Positions 7,645 to 15,674 of a stretch of 32,853 nucleotides of DNA are shown here, one piece after another (the first letter of the stretch is position 1; each line of letters begins with the position of its first letter). This DNA comes from Nocardioidaceae bacterium. Its GTDB lineage: Bacteria > Actinomycetota > Actinomycetes > Propionibacteriales > Nocardioidaceae. The notes below the pieces were generated by a model. That model searched no databases. It saw only the letters and a program-made list of their open reading frames with translations, and had not been told where the DNA came from. A program made the position numbers and the translations under genes. The stretch lies in contig JAURVT010000030.1 of NCBI GenBank assembly GCA_030655315.1, positions 1 through 32,853 of the forward strand, read 5' to 3'.

Positions 7645-9749
7645 GAGCCGGCTCCTGCGACGGGCGCCTCGATGGAGCCGTCGGCGGCGAAGGTCGGCAG
7701 CGCCGCCGGTGCCTTCGCCCCCGGCAGCAGTGCCTTCGAGCGGTCGACCTTGCCGTCGGTGATGCCGTAGAGCTTCTCCCAGATGGCGCGGACGGAGTCG
7801 CCCGAGCTGCCCGAGCCGGTGCCGCCCTGCTCGATCATCATCACGACGACGTAGTTCTCGTCGTAGGTGGCGACCCAGCCGGTGGTCTGCTTGCCCTGCA
7901 CCTCCGCGGTACCCGTCTTGGCGCGGATCTTGACGTCGTCGAGCGGGAAGTCGCCGAACTTCCAGGCGATCGTCCCGCCCGGACGCGCGGTGCCCTGCAG
8001 CGCCGTGTCGATGTACTTCAGGCGCTTCCTGCTCACGGGCACCCGGCCCTCGGCCTCGGGCTCGATCTCGCGGACCGTGGACCCGTCCTGGCTGACGACG
8101 GCCTTGGCCGCGCGCGGCTTCCAGAGCGTGCCGCCGTTGGACAGGGCGCCGTAGGCGGTGGCGAGCTGGATCGGGGTGACCATCGTGTCGCCCTGGCCGA
8201 TCGCGAAGTTCACCGCGTCGCCGGCCCGGTAGTACCAGCCCTCGGCGCAGAACTCGCGGGCGAAGAGCCCGGCGAAGTCACGCTCGCTGGACGTCTTGGC
8301 CTGCTCGCAGTAGTAGTCCCTGTTCTGCTCCCAGTACGACCGACGCCACTCGCGGTCGGCGATGCGACCGGGAGCCTCGCCGGGGAGGTCGACGCCGGTG
8401 GTGCTGCCGAACCCGAACGACTGGGCCATCTTCACCAGCGGGTCCTCGGCGTCGACGTCGGTGGGGTTGCCGCCGTGCTCGAGGTACTCGCCGTAGGCGA
8501 CCCGGTAGAAGAACGTGTTGCACGAGACCTGGAGCGCCTTGTCGAACCCGATCGACCCGTAGGCACCTGACTCGAAGTTCTTGAACGAGCGGTTGCCCAC
8601 CTGGAAGCTGCTCGAGCAGTTGAGCCGGGTGGACGTCTTGTAGCCGTTCTCCAGCGCACCGGCGGTCATGAACGGCTTGAACGTCGATCCCGGTGCCAGC
8701 TGGGCCTGCGTCGGACGCGAGAGCAGGGGCTCCCCCGCCTTGGTGGAGTAGAGCCGCTTGAGCTGCTTGGCCGAGATGCCACCGGCCCACACGCCGGGGT
8801 CGTAGGACGGGTAGCTGGCCGACGCGATCAGGCGCCCGGTCTTGGGGTCGAGCACGATCGCGGCGCCCGACGACGCCTCGTAGTCGCGGCCGGTGATCTT
8901 GTCGCGCGTGCCGCGGGCCGTGAGGATCGACTTCTCCAGCTCGGACTCGACGAACGACTGCACCTTGGCGTCGATGCTCGTGACGACGGTGTCGCCCGGG
9001 GTGGGCGCCGTCGCGTCGCCCTCGCCGATCACGCGGCCGCCCGAGTCGACCTGCTTGCCGGTGGTGCCGGGGATCCCCCGCAGGATCGAGTCGTAGGAGC
9101 GCTCGAGCCCGGAGCGCCCGACCAGCGACGACGCGTTCAGCGTCGTGTCGCGGTCCTTCAGGGCCTGGTCGTACTCGTCCTCGGTGACGCCGCTGACGTA
9201 GCCGAGCACGTGGGCGGCGTTGACGCCGTCGGGGCCGGGGTAGGACCGCACGTTGCGCTCCTCGGCGCTAACGGCCGGGAAGTCCTCGGCCCGCTCCTGG
9301 ATCGAGAGCGCGACGTCGTCGGCGACGTCCTGAGCGACGGGCACGGGCTCGTAGGGCGAGCCGTTCCAGCACACGGGCGGCTCGGGGGCACCCTCCTCGC
9401 CGCAGAGCTTGGTGCGCTGCAGGAGGCCGTCGTAGGAGGTGTCGAGCACCCGGGCGAGACGCGTGAGGACGTCGCGCTGCTCGGTCTCGGGCTGCTGGCC
9501 GAGCGCGGACCGGTCGACCGTCACGACCCACGCCTGACGGTTCGCCGCGAGCACCCGGCCCATGTCGTCGACGACGAGCCCGCGCTGGGGCTGCACGACG
9601 ACGTCGCGCACGGCGTTGTCGGCGGCCTGCGCCTGGTAGGACTCGCCCCCGACCACCTGGAGGAACCACAGGCGCCCGAGCAACGTGCAGAACAGGGCGA
9701 GGACCAGCACCTGGACGACGACGAACCGGCCGCTGGTGAGGCGGCTCAT
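7641..9749 (-). CDS. mrdA: Penicillin-binding protein 2 (elongation transpeptidase)
   Basis: A 702-residue class B PBP. One N-terminal membrane anchor (VVVQVLVLALFCTLLGRLWFLQVV, about residues 9-32) is followed by a dimerisation/pedestal region starting RGLVVDDMGRVLAANR, then the transpeptidase domain with the three active-site motifs: STFK (Ser355-Lys358), SCN (Ser409-Asn411) and KTGT (Lys611-Thr614). It cross-links peptidoglycan during cell elongation and is a beta-lactam target. Four cysteines in the extracytoplasmic part (LCGEEG, PVCWNG, YYCEQ, EFCAEG) could form disulfides, an inference from their paired spacing. The stop overlaps rodA by 4 bp and the start overlaps the mreD stop by 4 bp, which indicates one operon. 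Confidence 0.93.
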   Translation of the reverse strand: MSRLTSGRFVVVQVLVLALFCTLLGRLWFLQVVGGESYQAQAADNAVRDVVVQPQRGLVVDDMGRVLAANRQAWVVTVDRSALGQQPETEQRDVLTRLARVLDTSYDGLLQRTKLCGEEGAPEPPVCWNGSPYEPVPVAQDVADDVALSIQERAEDFPAVSAEERNVRSYPGPDGVNAAHVLGYVSGVTEDEYDQALKDRDTTLNASSLVGRSGLERSYDSILRGIPGTTGKQVDSGGRVIGEGDATAPTPGDTVVTSIDAKVQSFVESELEKSILTARGTRDKITGRDYEASSGAAIVLDPKTGRLIASASYPSYDPGVWAGGISAKQLKRLYSTKAGEPLLSRPTQAQLAPGSTFKPFMTAGALENGYKTSTRLNCSSSFQVGNRSFKNFESGAYGSIGFDKALQVSCNTFFYRVAYGEYLEHGGNPTDVDAEDPLVKMAQSFGFGSTTGVDLPGEAPGRIADREWRRSYWEQNRDYYCEQAKTSSERDFAGLFAREFCAEGWYYRAGDAVNFAIGQGDTMVTPIQLATAYGALSNGGTLWKPRAAKAVVSQDGSTVREIEPEAEGRVPVSRKRLKYIDTALQGTARPGGTIAWKFGDFPLDDVKIRAKTGTAEVQGKQTTGWVATYDENYVVVMMIEQGGTGSGSSGDSVRAIWEKLYGITDGKVDRSKALLPGAKAPAALPTFAADGSIEAPVAGAGS

Positions 9750-10279
9750 CGAGCCCCCGCCAGGGTGGGCAGGCCGCGGCGACGCGGCTCGAGCCCGTCG
9801 AGCAGGCGTGTCAGCGGTCGCAGGACGAGCAGCCCGACGGCGACGTCGTAGGCCACCGCCACCGGGACGACGAGCAGCACGGCCGCGACCGAGACGCCGG
9901 GATCACCCAGCGCCAGGCCCGACAGCGCGAAGATCGAGGTGCCCACGAAGGCGCATGCGGCGACGAGCACCGCGGACGCCGGCAGCGAGCGGCGGGCGTC
10001 CTGGCGCACCGACCCGGCGAGCCACCCGACGACGACGAGCGCGAGCGCCCAGCGTCCGAGGGTGTGGTCGGCCGGCGGCGCCGCGTCGAGCAGCAGGCCG
10101 GCCACCAGCCCGGTGGCCGCACCGCTCTCGGGTCCGCGCACGAGGGCCACCGCGACCACCACCACGAGGACGAGGTCGGGGACGACGCCGGCCAGCGACA
10201 GGTGCGGGAACAGCCCCACCTGGAGCGCCACGGCGACGACGAGCACGAGCGCGACGACCAGCAGCCGGGGGATCCTCAC
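9746..10279 (-). CDS. mreD: Rod shape-determining protein MreD
   Basis: A 177-residue protein with about five hydrophobic segments, starting MRIPRLLVVALVLVVAVALQVGLFPHLSLAGVVPDLVLVVVVAVAL, with the typical PDLVL and GLLLDAAPP stretches. MreD is the small membrane partner of MreC that helps couple cytoplasmic MreB filaments to RodA/PBP2. The family is weakly conserved in sequence, so the call leans on its position between mreC and mrdA. Start: GTG at 10279, one base after the mreC stop codon; its stop overlaps the mrdA start by 4 bp. A C-terminal basic tail (PRRRGLPTLAGAR) is probably cytoplasmic. Confidence 0.87.
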   Translation of the reverse strand: MRIPRLLVVALVLVVAVALQVGLFPHLSLAGVVPDLVLVVVVAVALVRGPESGAATGLVAGLLLDAAPPADHTLGRWALALVVVGWLAGSVRQDARRSLPASAVLVAACAFVGTSIFALSGLALGDPGVSVAAVLLVVPVAVAYDVAVGLLVLRPLTRLLDGLEPRRRGLPTLAGAR

Positions 10280-10280
10280 G

Positions 10281-11177
10281 TCACTCCCCCTGCGCCTGGG
10301 AGGTGGTGGTGGCGGCGTTGCCGACGACGACGCCGACGACGTCGAGCGAGGAGAAGTCGACGTAGGGCGCGACGGTGATGCTGCGCGTCTGCTGCCGGGG
10401 CGAGGACGACACCTTCTCCACCCGGCCCACGGGGACGCCCGCGACGTAGGGGACGGCGCCGGGCGAGCCCCACGAGACGACGGAGTCGCCCACGTCGGGG
10501 GCGACCTGCGAGTCGACGGTGGTGAGCGTGAGGCGTCCGGCGCCGGCGAGCGAGCCGTCGCCGCGCAGGAAGCCGAGCTCGTTGTCCGAGCCCAGACGGC
10601 CGCCGACGGTGGACCCCTTGTCGACCAGCAGCAGCACGGTGGCGTGCGAGGCGGTGGCGCGCAGGACGCGGCCGACGAGGCCGTCGGCGCTCAGCACGGT
10701 CATGTCGCGGCCGACGCCGTCGTCGGTGCCCTTGTCGATGGTGGCGGTGCGCGAGAAGGACTGGGCGCCCCCGAGACCGACGACGCGCGCCTGCACGGTC
10801 TGCAGGCCGCCGTCCGACGTGGAGGCCGCGAGCCCGTCGTACTCGGCCAAGCGGTTGCGGTCGACGTCGGCACGACCGAGCTGGTCGCGCAGCCTCGCGT
10901 TCTCGGCCTCGAGCGCGGCGTTGCGCTCGCGGAGCGTGCCGCGTCCGGTGGTGAGGTCGCCGATCGCGCGGACCGGTGCGAGCAGGCCGCTGGCGCCGCC
11001 CTCGGCCGGGCCGAGGACCGTGCCGGCGGCCCGGCGGACGGGGTCGGACACCGCTCCGGGTCCGAGGCCGGCGTCGAGGCTGAGCACTGCAAGCGCGGTG
11101 AGGAGGAGCAGGACGAGCACGCGGGGCGAGCGCCGGCCGTCGGGCTCGCGCGGGGAGGGGGGCACGGCCGGGCTCAC
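10281..11177 (-). CDS. mreC: Rod shape-determining protein MreC
   Basis: A 298-residue protein: a short Pro/Arg-rich cytoplasmic tail, one membrane helix (VLVLLLLTALAVLSL, about residues 20-35), a coiled coil rich in Glu/Arg/Leu heptads (RERNAALEAENARLRDQL, roughly 75-100), then the beta-rich periplasmic-type domain with DKGTDDGVGRDMTVLSADGLVGRV and GVPVGRVEKV near the end. MreC is the extracytoplasmic scaffold that activates PBP2/RodA. Start: GTG at 11177, whose GTGA overlaps the mreB TGA stop (11174-11176). The frame is open far upstream into mreB, but that extension has mreB antiframe composition and no MreC homology, so the overlap start is preferred. Confidence 0.9.
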   Translation of the reverse strand: MSPAVPPSPREPDGRRSPRVLVLLLLTALAVLSLDAGLGPGAVSDPVRRAAGTVLGPAEGGASGLLAPVRAIGDLTTGRGTLRERNAALEAENARLRDQLGRADVDRNRLAEYDGLAASTSDGGLQTVQARVVGLGGAQSFSRTATIDKGTDDGVGRDMTVLSADGLVGRVLRATASHATVLLLVDKGSTVGGRLGSDNELGFLRGDGSLAGAGRLTLTTVDSQVAPDVGDSVVSWGSPGAVPYVAGVPVGRVEKVSSSPRQQTRSITVAPYVDFSSLDVVGVVVGNAATTTSQAQGE

Positions 11178-12214
11178 CGTCTCGCGTCGGCGGTCAGGAC
11201 CTGGCGCAGCGCCTCGAACTCCTCGACGCACTTGCCGGCCCCGATGGCGACCGAGTGCAGCGGGTCGTCGGCGACGTGCACGGGCATCTGGGTCTCGTGG
11301 CGCAGCCGCTCGTCCAGGCCGCGGAGCAGCGCGCCGCCGCCGGTCAGGACGATGCCTCGGTCCATGATGTCGCCGGCCAGCTCGGGCGGCGTCTTGTCCA
11401 GGCAGGCGATGACCGCGTCGACGATGTCGTGGACGGGCTCCTCGAGGGCCTTGCGGACCTCGGCGCTGCCGAGGGTGACGGTGCGCGGCAGACCGCTCAC
11501 CATGTCGCGCCCGCGGACCTCGACGTCGGTCTCCTCGAGCAGGGGGAACGCCGAGCCGACCGCGATCTTGACCTCCTCGGCGGTGCGCTCGCCGAGCATG
11601 AGGGAGTGCTCCTTCTTGCACCAGGCGGTGATCGCGGCGTCGAGGTCGTCGCCCGCGGTGCGGATCGACAGGCTCGTGACGATGCCGCCGAGCGAGATGA
11701 CCGCGACCTCGGTGGTGCCGCCGCCGACGTCGACCACCATGTTGCCGGTGGCCTCGTGGACGGGGAGGTCGGCGCCGAGGGCGGCCGCCATGGGCTCCTC
11801 GACGATGAACACCTGGCGCGCGCCGGCCTGGTAGCCGGCCTCGGTGACGGCCCGCTGCTCGACCGAGGTGATGCCGCTCGGCACGCACACGACGAGGCGG
11901 GGCTTGGCGAAGTAGCGACGACGGTGCACCTGCTGGATGAACAGGCGCAGCATCTGCTCGGTGGACTCGAAGTCGGCGATCACGCCGTCGCGCATGGGCC
12001 GGATCGCGGTGATGGCCTCGGGCGTGCGCCCGATCATCCGCTTGGCCTCGGACCCGACGGCGAGGATCTCGCGGGTCTGGGAGTTGAGCGCGACGACAGA
12101 CGGCTCGTTGAGCATGACGCCGCGGCCGCGCACGTACACGAGCGTGTTGGCGGTACCGAGGTCGACCGCCATGTCACGTCCGATGACGTGCCGTCCGGGG
12201 AAGGAGGACGACAT
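11174..12214 (-). CDS. mreB: Rod shape-determining protein MreB (actin homologue)
   Basis: A 346-residue actin-fold ATPase. Visible signatures are the phosphate-1 loop DLGTANTLVYVRGRG near residue 15, RPMRDGVIADFE, the phosphate-2 region VVDVGGGTTEVAVISLGG, and the adenosine motif GIVLTGGGALLRGLDERL near the C-terminus. MreB forms membrane-associated filaments that position the elongation synthases. Length matches the family (~345). ATG at 12214 lacks a Shine-Dalgarno sequence, but TACCGT ends 6 nt before it, so a leaderless message is plausible; the internal MAVDLG methionine is a less likely start. First gene of the five-gene mre/mrd/rod operon on the minus strand, divergent from the PTS IIB gene with a 61-bp gap. 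Confidence 0.95.
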   Translation of the reverse strand: MSSSFPGRHVIGRDMAVDLGTANTLVYVRGRGVMLNEPSVVALNSQTREILAVGSEAKRMIGRTPEAITAIRPMRDGVIADFESTEQMLRLFIQQVHRRRYFAKPRLVVCVPSGITSVEQRAVTEAGYQAGARQVFIVEEPMAAALGADLPVHEATGNMVVDVGGGTTEVAVISLGGIVTSLSIRTAGDDLDAAITAWCKKEHSLMLGERTAEEVKIAVGSAFPLLEETDVEVRGRDMVSGLPRTVTLGSAEVRKALEEPVHDIVDAVIACLDKTPPELAGDIMDRGIVLTGGGALLRGLDERLRHETQMPVHVADDPLHSVAIGAGKCVEEFEALRQVLTADARR

Positions 12215-12220
12215 GCAGGA

Positions 12221-12226
12221 ACGGTA
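12221..12226 (-). promoter_or_regulatory. Candidate leaderless -10 box for mreB operon
   Basis: TACCGT on the minus strand, 6 nt before the mreB ATG. The whole divergent gap to the PTS IIB gene is only 61 bp, so the promoters of both genes must be packed here or extend into the opposite gene. Confidence 0.45.
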
Positions 12227-12263
12227 AGCGGGTGCCGCCGTCCGTCCCGGTTCCGACACGCAG

Positions 12264-12269
12264 CACAAT
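12264..12269 (+). promoter_or_regulatory. Candidate leaderless -10 box for the PTS IIB gene
   Basis: CACAAT on the plus strand, 6 nt before the ATG at 12276. A GAGG lies only 2 nt before the ATG, too close to be a normal ribosome-binding site. Confidence 0.4.
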
Positions 12270-12275
12270 GAGGCA

Positions 12276-12584
12276 ATGACCACCGTGAACGGCGCCCAGG
12301 TCCACAAGCTCGTCATCGCCTGCGACGCCGGGATGGGCACGAGCGTCATGCTCGCCAGCGCTCTGCGCGGTGAGTTCGCGGGCACCGACGTCCAGGTGGA
12401 GCACACGACGGTCACCTCGATCCCGACCGACGCCGACCTCGTGCTCTGCCACGACTCGATCGCCGAGCGCGCCCGCGGCAACACCCCCGGCGTGCCCGTT
12501 GTCGGCTTCCGCGACTTCCTGGGCGACCCGCTCGTGCAGCGCGTCGTCGACGCGATCAAGGACCACCGCGACATCGAGGGCTGA
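12276..12584 (+). CDS. PTS EIIB protein, mannitol/lactose-type fold
   Basis: A 102-residue stand-alone IIB domain. The active-site loop VIACDAGMGTSVMLAS places the phosphorylated Cys at residue 16 and matches the mannitol-type IIB loop (CDAGMG(S/T)); SIPTDADLVLCHDSIAERA and the C-terminal FRDFLGDP are consistent with the fold. IIB accepts phosphate from IIA and passes it to a sugar bound by IIC. The IIA gene follows 5 bp downstream, but no IIC membrane gene is in the window, so the transported sugar (mannitol or another polyol) is unproven and a regulatory role is possible. Divergent from mreB. Confidence 0.85.
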   Translation: MTTVNGAQVHKLVIACDAGMGTSVMLASALRGEFAGTDVQVEHTTVTSIPTDADLVLCHDSIAERARGNTPGVPVVGFRDFLGDPLVQRVVDAIKDHRDIEG

Positions 12585-12589
12585 GCCCC

Positions 12590-13027
12590 GTGTCGGACGT
12601 GCCGGCCGGCCTGCTGACCGCGGACGCCGTCCGCCTCGACGTCGCCGTCCCCGATCGCGACACCGCGATCCGCGTGGTCGGACGGCTGCTGGTCGAGGTG
12701 GGCGCCGTGCAGGAGGCCTACGTGGGGTCGATGCTGCAGCGAGAGCGCACCACGACCACCAACCTGGGTCGCGGGTTCGCGATCCCCCACGGCAGCGAGG
12801 GCTCGCAGGCACTGGTGCGGCGCGACGCGCTGTGCGTCGTCCGGTTCGCCACGCCGGTGCCGTGGGGCGACTCCGACGTCGACGTCGCCGTCGGCATCGC
12901 CGCGCGGGGCGACGCCCACGCACCCGCGCTCGGACGCCTCGCGCGGATCATCGGCGACGCCGAGCAGGCGGCGGCCCTGCGGGCCGAGACCGACCCCGAG
13001 GCCGTCGTCCGCCTGCTCGTCGGCTGA
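12590..13027 (+). CDS. PTS EIIA protein, mannitol/fructose family
   Basis: A 145-residue stand-alone IIA domain of the mannitol/fructose/nitrogen-PTS family. The phosphorylatable histidine is His67 in GRGFAIPHG, and VVRFATPVPWGDSDVDVAVGIAARG matches the conserved second half. It would receive phosphate from HPr (ptsH at 16683) and pass it to the IIB protein encoded 5 bp upstream. Start: GTG at 12590. Its stop is 12 bp from that of the convergent ptsI. No IIC is linked here. A PtsN-like regulatory role is possible, but the IIB partner argues for a transport chain. Confidence 0.87.
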   Translation: MSDVPAGLLTADAVRLDVAVPDRDTAIRVVGRLLVEVGAVQEAYVGSMLQRERTTTTNLGRGFAIPHGSEGSQALVRRDALCVVRFATPVPWGDSDVDVAVGIAARGDAHAPALGRLARIIGDAEQAAALRAETDPEAVVRLLVG

Positions 13028-13039
13028 CGCCGGACCCGC

Positions 13040-14704
13040 TCAGGACGCGAGCGCGGCCTCGGCGGCGACGCGGGCGGCCTGCGGGTCGGCCGCACCCAGC
13101 GCGGCCCCGGCCGCGGACTGGCACTGGGCCAGCGTGTGCTGCCCGAGGCGCGCGCCGACGGCGGGCGCCGCGGTGCTGGCCGAGGACAGCGACGTGATGC
13201 CGAGCCCGGCGAGGACGCAGCCGAGCAGCGGGTCGGCCGCGGCCTCGCCGCAGACGCCCACGGGCTTGCCCGCGACCTGGCCGGCGCGGGCCACCATCGC
13301 GACGAGGGCCAGCAACGCGGGCTGCCAGGGGTCGGTGAGGTCGGCGAGCGTCGGGGCCATCCGGTCGGCGGCCATCGTGTACTGGCTGAGGTCGTTGGTG
13401 CCGATCGACACGAAGTCGAGGTGGGTGAGCAGCCGCTCGGCGAGCAGCGCCGCGGCCGGGACCTCGATCATCGCGCCGGGCACGAGGCCCCGTGCGCGCA
13501 CGCGGTCGGCGAACCACTTCGCCTCGGACTCGGTGGCGACCATCGGCGCCATCACCCACACGGTGCCGGCCGACTCGCCCGCCGCACGCGCGATGGCGTC
13601 CAGCTGGCGGTCGAGCATCTCGGGGTCCCTCAGGCCGATCCGCAGCCCGCGCACGCCGAGGGCGGGGTTGGGCTCGTCGGGGATGGTGGCGAACGCGAGC
13701 GGCTTGTCCGACCCGGCGTCGAGGGTGCGCACGACGACCTTGCGCTCCCCCATCGCGGCCAGGACCTCGCCGTAGATCGAGGCCTGCTCGTCGACGGTCG
13801 GCTCGCTCTCGCGGTCGAGGAAGCACAGCTCGGTGCGGAACAGGCCCACGCCCTGCACGGGCGTGCCCGACGCGCGGCGGGCGCCGGCGCCGTCCTGCAC
13901 GTTGGCGAGCACCTCCACGCCGTGGCCGTCGGAGGTGGCTCCGGGGCCCGTCCAGCCGGCCGCGGCCTCGGCGAAGGCGCGGGCGGCGTCGCCGCGCTCG
14001 GCGACCATCGAGGCGGGCGGGTCGAGCACGACCTCGCCGGTGGAGCCGTCGACCAGCACCGGGGTGCCGGCGGCGACGTCGTCGAGGCCCTGGACGGCCA
14101 CGACGCAGGCGATCCCGAGCTGGCGGGCGATGATCGCGGTGTGGCTGGTGGCGCCGCCGAGCGACGTCGCGATCGCGACGATCCGCGCGGGGTCGAGACC
14201 GGCGGTGTCGGCGGGCGCGAGGTCGTCGGCGCACAGCACCGACGGCTCGTCGGGCGTGGGGATGCCGGGCTCGGGCTGCCCGGTGAGCTCGGCGACCACC
14301 CGGTCGCGGACGTCGCGCAGGTCGGTGACGCGCTCGGCCATGACGCCGCCGGCGGCCATGAACATCGCGCTGAGCTCCTCGATCGCCCCCGCGGTGGCCG
14401 TCGCGGGGCCCTGGCCCTCGGCGAGGCGCTTGGACACGAAGGTGGCCAGGCCGCGGTCGCGGGCCAGCGCCGCGGTGGCCATCAGGACCTCCGAGGCGGA
14501 GCCGGTGCTCTGCTCGCCACGACCCGCGAGGCGGTCGGCCACGGTGGCGGCCGCGGCGGCGAAGCGCTCCTCGCCCTCCTGCGGCGTCGCGGCGGCGGGC
14601 TCGTCCGCGGGGACCGTCGGACGGGGCGCGGGACGGACCACGGGTCCGGCTCCGATGCCGGGGACGACGGCGGTGCCGCGGACGACGGTCAGGGGCTCGG
14701 ACAC
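13040..14704 (-). CDS. ptsI: PTS enzyme I (phosphoenolpyruvate-protein phosphotransferase)
   Basis: A 554-residue enzyme I. The N-terminal swivelling domain carries the phosphorylated His188 in SLGGATSHTAIIARQLG; the C-terminal PEP-binding barrel has GVGLFRTELCFLDR, TLDAGSDKPLAF, PNPALGVRGLRIGL, SIGTNDLSQYTMAADR and the catalytic Cys485 in VGVCGEAAAD. It takes phosphate from PEP and transfers it to HPr. Length fits (~550-575). Start: GTG at 14704 with AGGAGG 7 nt upstream; the upstream in-frame open stretch is antisense to deoR/fruK and is rejected. Divergent from the deoR-fruK-ptsH unit across a 202-bp AT-richer gap, so the general PTS proteins are probably co-regulated there. Confidence 0.95.
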   Translation of the reverse strand: MSEPLTVVRGTAVVPGIGAGPVVRPAPRPTVPADEPAAATPQEGEERFAAAAATVADRLAGRGEQSTGSASEVLMATAALARDRGLATFVSKRLAEGQGPATATAGAIEELSAMFMAAGGVMAERVTDLRDVRDRVVAELTGQPEPGIPTPDEPSVLCADDLAPADTAGLDPARIVAIATSLGGATSHTAIIARQLGIACVVAVQGLDDVAAGTPVLVDGSTGEVVLDPPASMVAERGDAARAFAEAAAGWTGPGATSDGHGVEVLANVQDGAGARRASGTPVQGVGLFRTELCFLDRESEPTVDEQASIYGEVLAAMGERKVVVRTLDAGSDKPLAFATIPDEPNPALGVRGLRIGLRDPEMLDRQLDAIARAAGESAGTVWVMAPMVATESEAKWFADRVRARGLVPGAMIEVPAAALLAERLLTHLDFVSIGTNDLSQYTMAADRMAPTLADLTDPWQPALLALVAMVARAGQVAGKPVGVCGEAAADPLLGCVLAGLGITSLSSASTAAPAVGARLGQHTLAQCQSAAGAALGAADPQAARVAAEAALAS

Positions 14705-14785
14705 GGGGGATCCTCCTCGATCGGGCCGGTGCTCGGGTGAGGGGACCAGTCTGTGACCCACCTCACCGACCCGGCCCGGCGAGGG

Positions 14786-14814
14786 TTGACGATACACCGA
14801 TTCGGGCGTAAAAC
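14786..14814 (+). promoter_or_regulatory. Strong candidate promoter for deoR-fruK-ptsH
   Basis: TTGACG (14786-14791) and TAAAAC (14809-14814) are spaced by exactly 17 bp, the best sigma-70-type match in the window. It would start transcription about 85 bp before the regulator gene's GTG. Confidence 0.65.
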
Positions 14815-14820
14815 AATACT
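14790..14820 (-). promoter_or_regulatory. Candidate overlapping promoter for ptsI
   Basis: On the minus strand TTGTTT and TATCGT are separated by 16 bp, overlapping the plus-strand promoter almost exactly. Binding of polymerase or a repressor here would affect both transcription directions. Confidence 0.4.
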
Positions 14821-14906
14821 CGATCGCCGCTAAATCCACACATAGCCACGTAATCGCAGACCGCTCGATCCGGGCGGGCTGCTCGGACGTCAGGACAGGG
14901 GCCGCC

Positions 14907-15674
14907 GTGTACGCCGCCGAACGCCACGAACGCCTGGCCGAGCTGCTCCGCGAGGACGGGCGGCTGGCCGTCGCGGACGTGGCCGACATGTTCGGGGTGT
15001 CCGGCGAGACCGTCCGCCGCGACCTCGCGGTGCTCGAGCGGCACGGCATCGCCCGCCGGGTGCACGGCGGGGCCGTGGCCGCGCACGGCCTGCGCGTCCT
15101 CGAGCCGGGGCTCGGGCAGCGGAACGCGTCGCGCGTCGAGGCCAAGAACCGGATCGCGGAGGCGGCGCTGGCGTTCCTGCCTCCCGCGGAGGGGAGCATC
15201 GCGCTCGACGCGGGCACCACCCTGAGCCAGCTGGCCGACCGCATCCCCACCGACCGCGACCTGACGGTCGTCACCCACGCGGTGCCGATCGCGGCCAAGC
15301 TGACCGGCGCGCCGGGGATCGTCCTGCACGTGCTCGGCGGTCGGGTGCGCGGCATCACCGCCGCGTCCGTCGGCTCGGGCACCGTCGCCGCGATCGAGCG
15401 CCTGCAGGTGGACGTCGCGTTCATGGGCACCAACGCGCTCTCGCCCGAGCACGGCCTGAGCACCCCCGACGGGGACGAGGCCGCCGTCAAGGCCGCCCTG
15501 GTGCGGTGCGCCCGCCACGTGGTGGTGCTGGCCGACTCGAGCAAGCTCGACGTCGACCACCTGTTCCGGTTCGCCGCCATCGAGGACGTCGACGTCCTCG
15601 TCACCGACCACGACGCCGATGCCCTGCAGGTCGGCGTCCTCGAGGACAAGGGGATCGAGGTCGTGCTCGCATGA
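14907..15674 (+). CDS. DeoR/GlpR-family transcriptional regulator (FruR-like)
   Basis: A 255-residue regulator. An N-terminal DeoR winged helix-turn-helix (residues 1-57: AERHERLAELLREDGRLAVADVADMFGVSGETVRRDLAVLERHG) is followed by the sugar-phosphate-binding domain with ALDAGTTLSQLADRIP, VTHAVPIAAKL, VLGGRVRG and VAFMGTNALSPEHGLSTPD. Such regulators sense phosphorylated sugars; next to fruK the likely effector is fructose-1-phosphate or fructose-1,6-bisphosphate. Start: GTG at 14907 with AGGGG about 6 nt upstream. Its TGA overlaps the fruK ATG (ATGA), indicating co-transcription. It probably represses this unit and perhaps ptsI across the shared control region (inference). Confidence 0.92.
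   Translation: MYAAERHERLAELLREDGRLAVADVADMFGVSGETVRRDLAVLERHGIARRVHGGAVAAHGLRVLEPGLGQRNASRVEAKNRIAEAALAFLPPAEGSIALDAGTTLSQLADRIPTDRDLTVVTHAVPIAAKLTGAPGIVLHVLGGRVRGITAASVGSGTVAAIERLQVDVAFMGTNALSPEHGLSTPDGDEAAVKAALVRCARHVVVLADSSKLDVDHLFRFAAIEDVDVLVTDHDADALQVGVLEDKGIEVVLA

Larger units (their letters stand above)
14705..14906. promoter_or_regulatory. ptsI / deoR-fruK-ptsH divergent control region
   Basis: A 202-bp gap with an unusually A/T-rich core (about 14786-14860) in a high-GC window. It holds both candidate promoters, and DeoR/FruR-type repressors normally bind next to their own gene, so operators for the adjacent regulator are expected here. I could not identify a convincing repeated operator. 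Confidence 0.5.

Noticed and set aside
10281-11888. Longer mreC starting inside mreB
   Set aside because: The GTGA overlap start at 11177 gives a normal MreC; the extension is out-of-frame mreB sequence rich in Arg.
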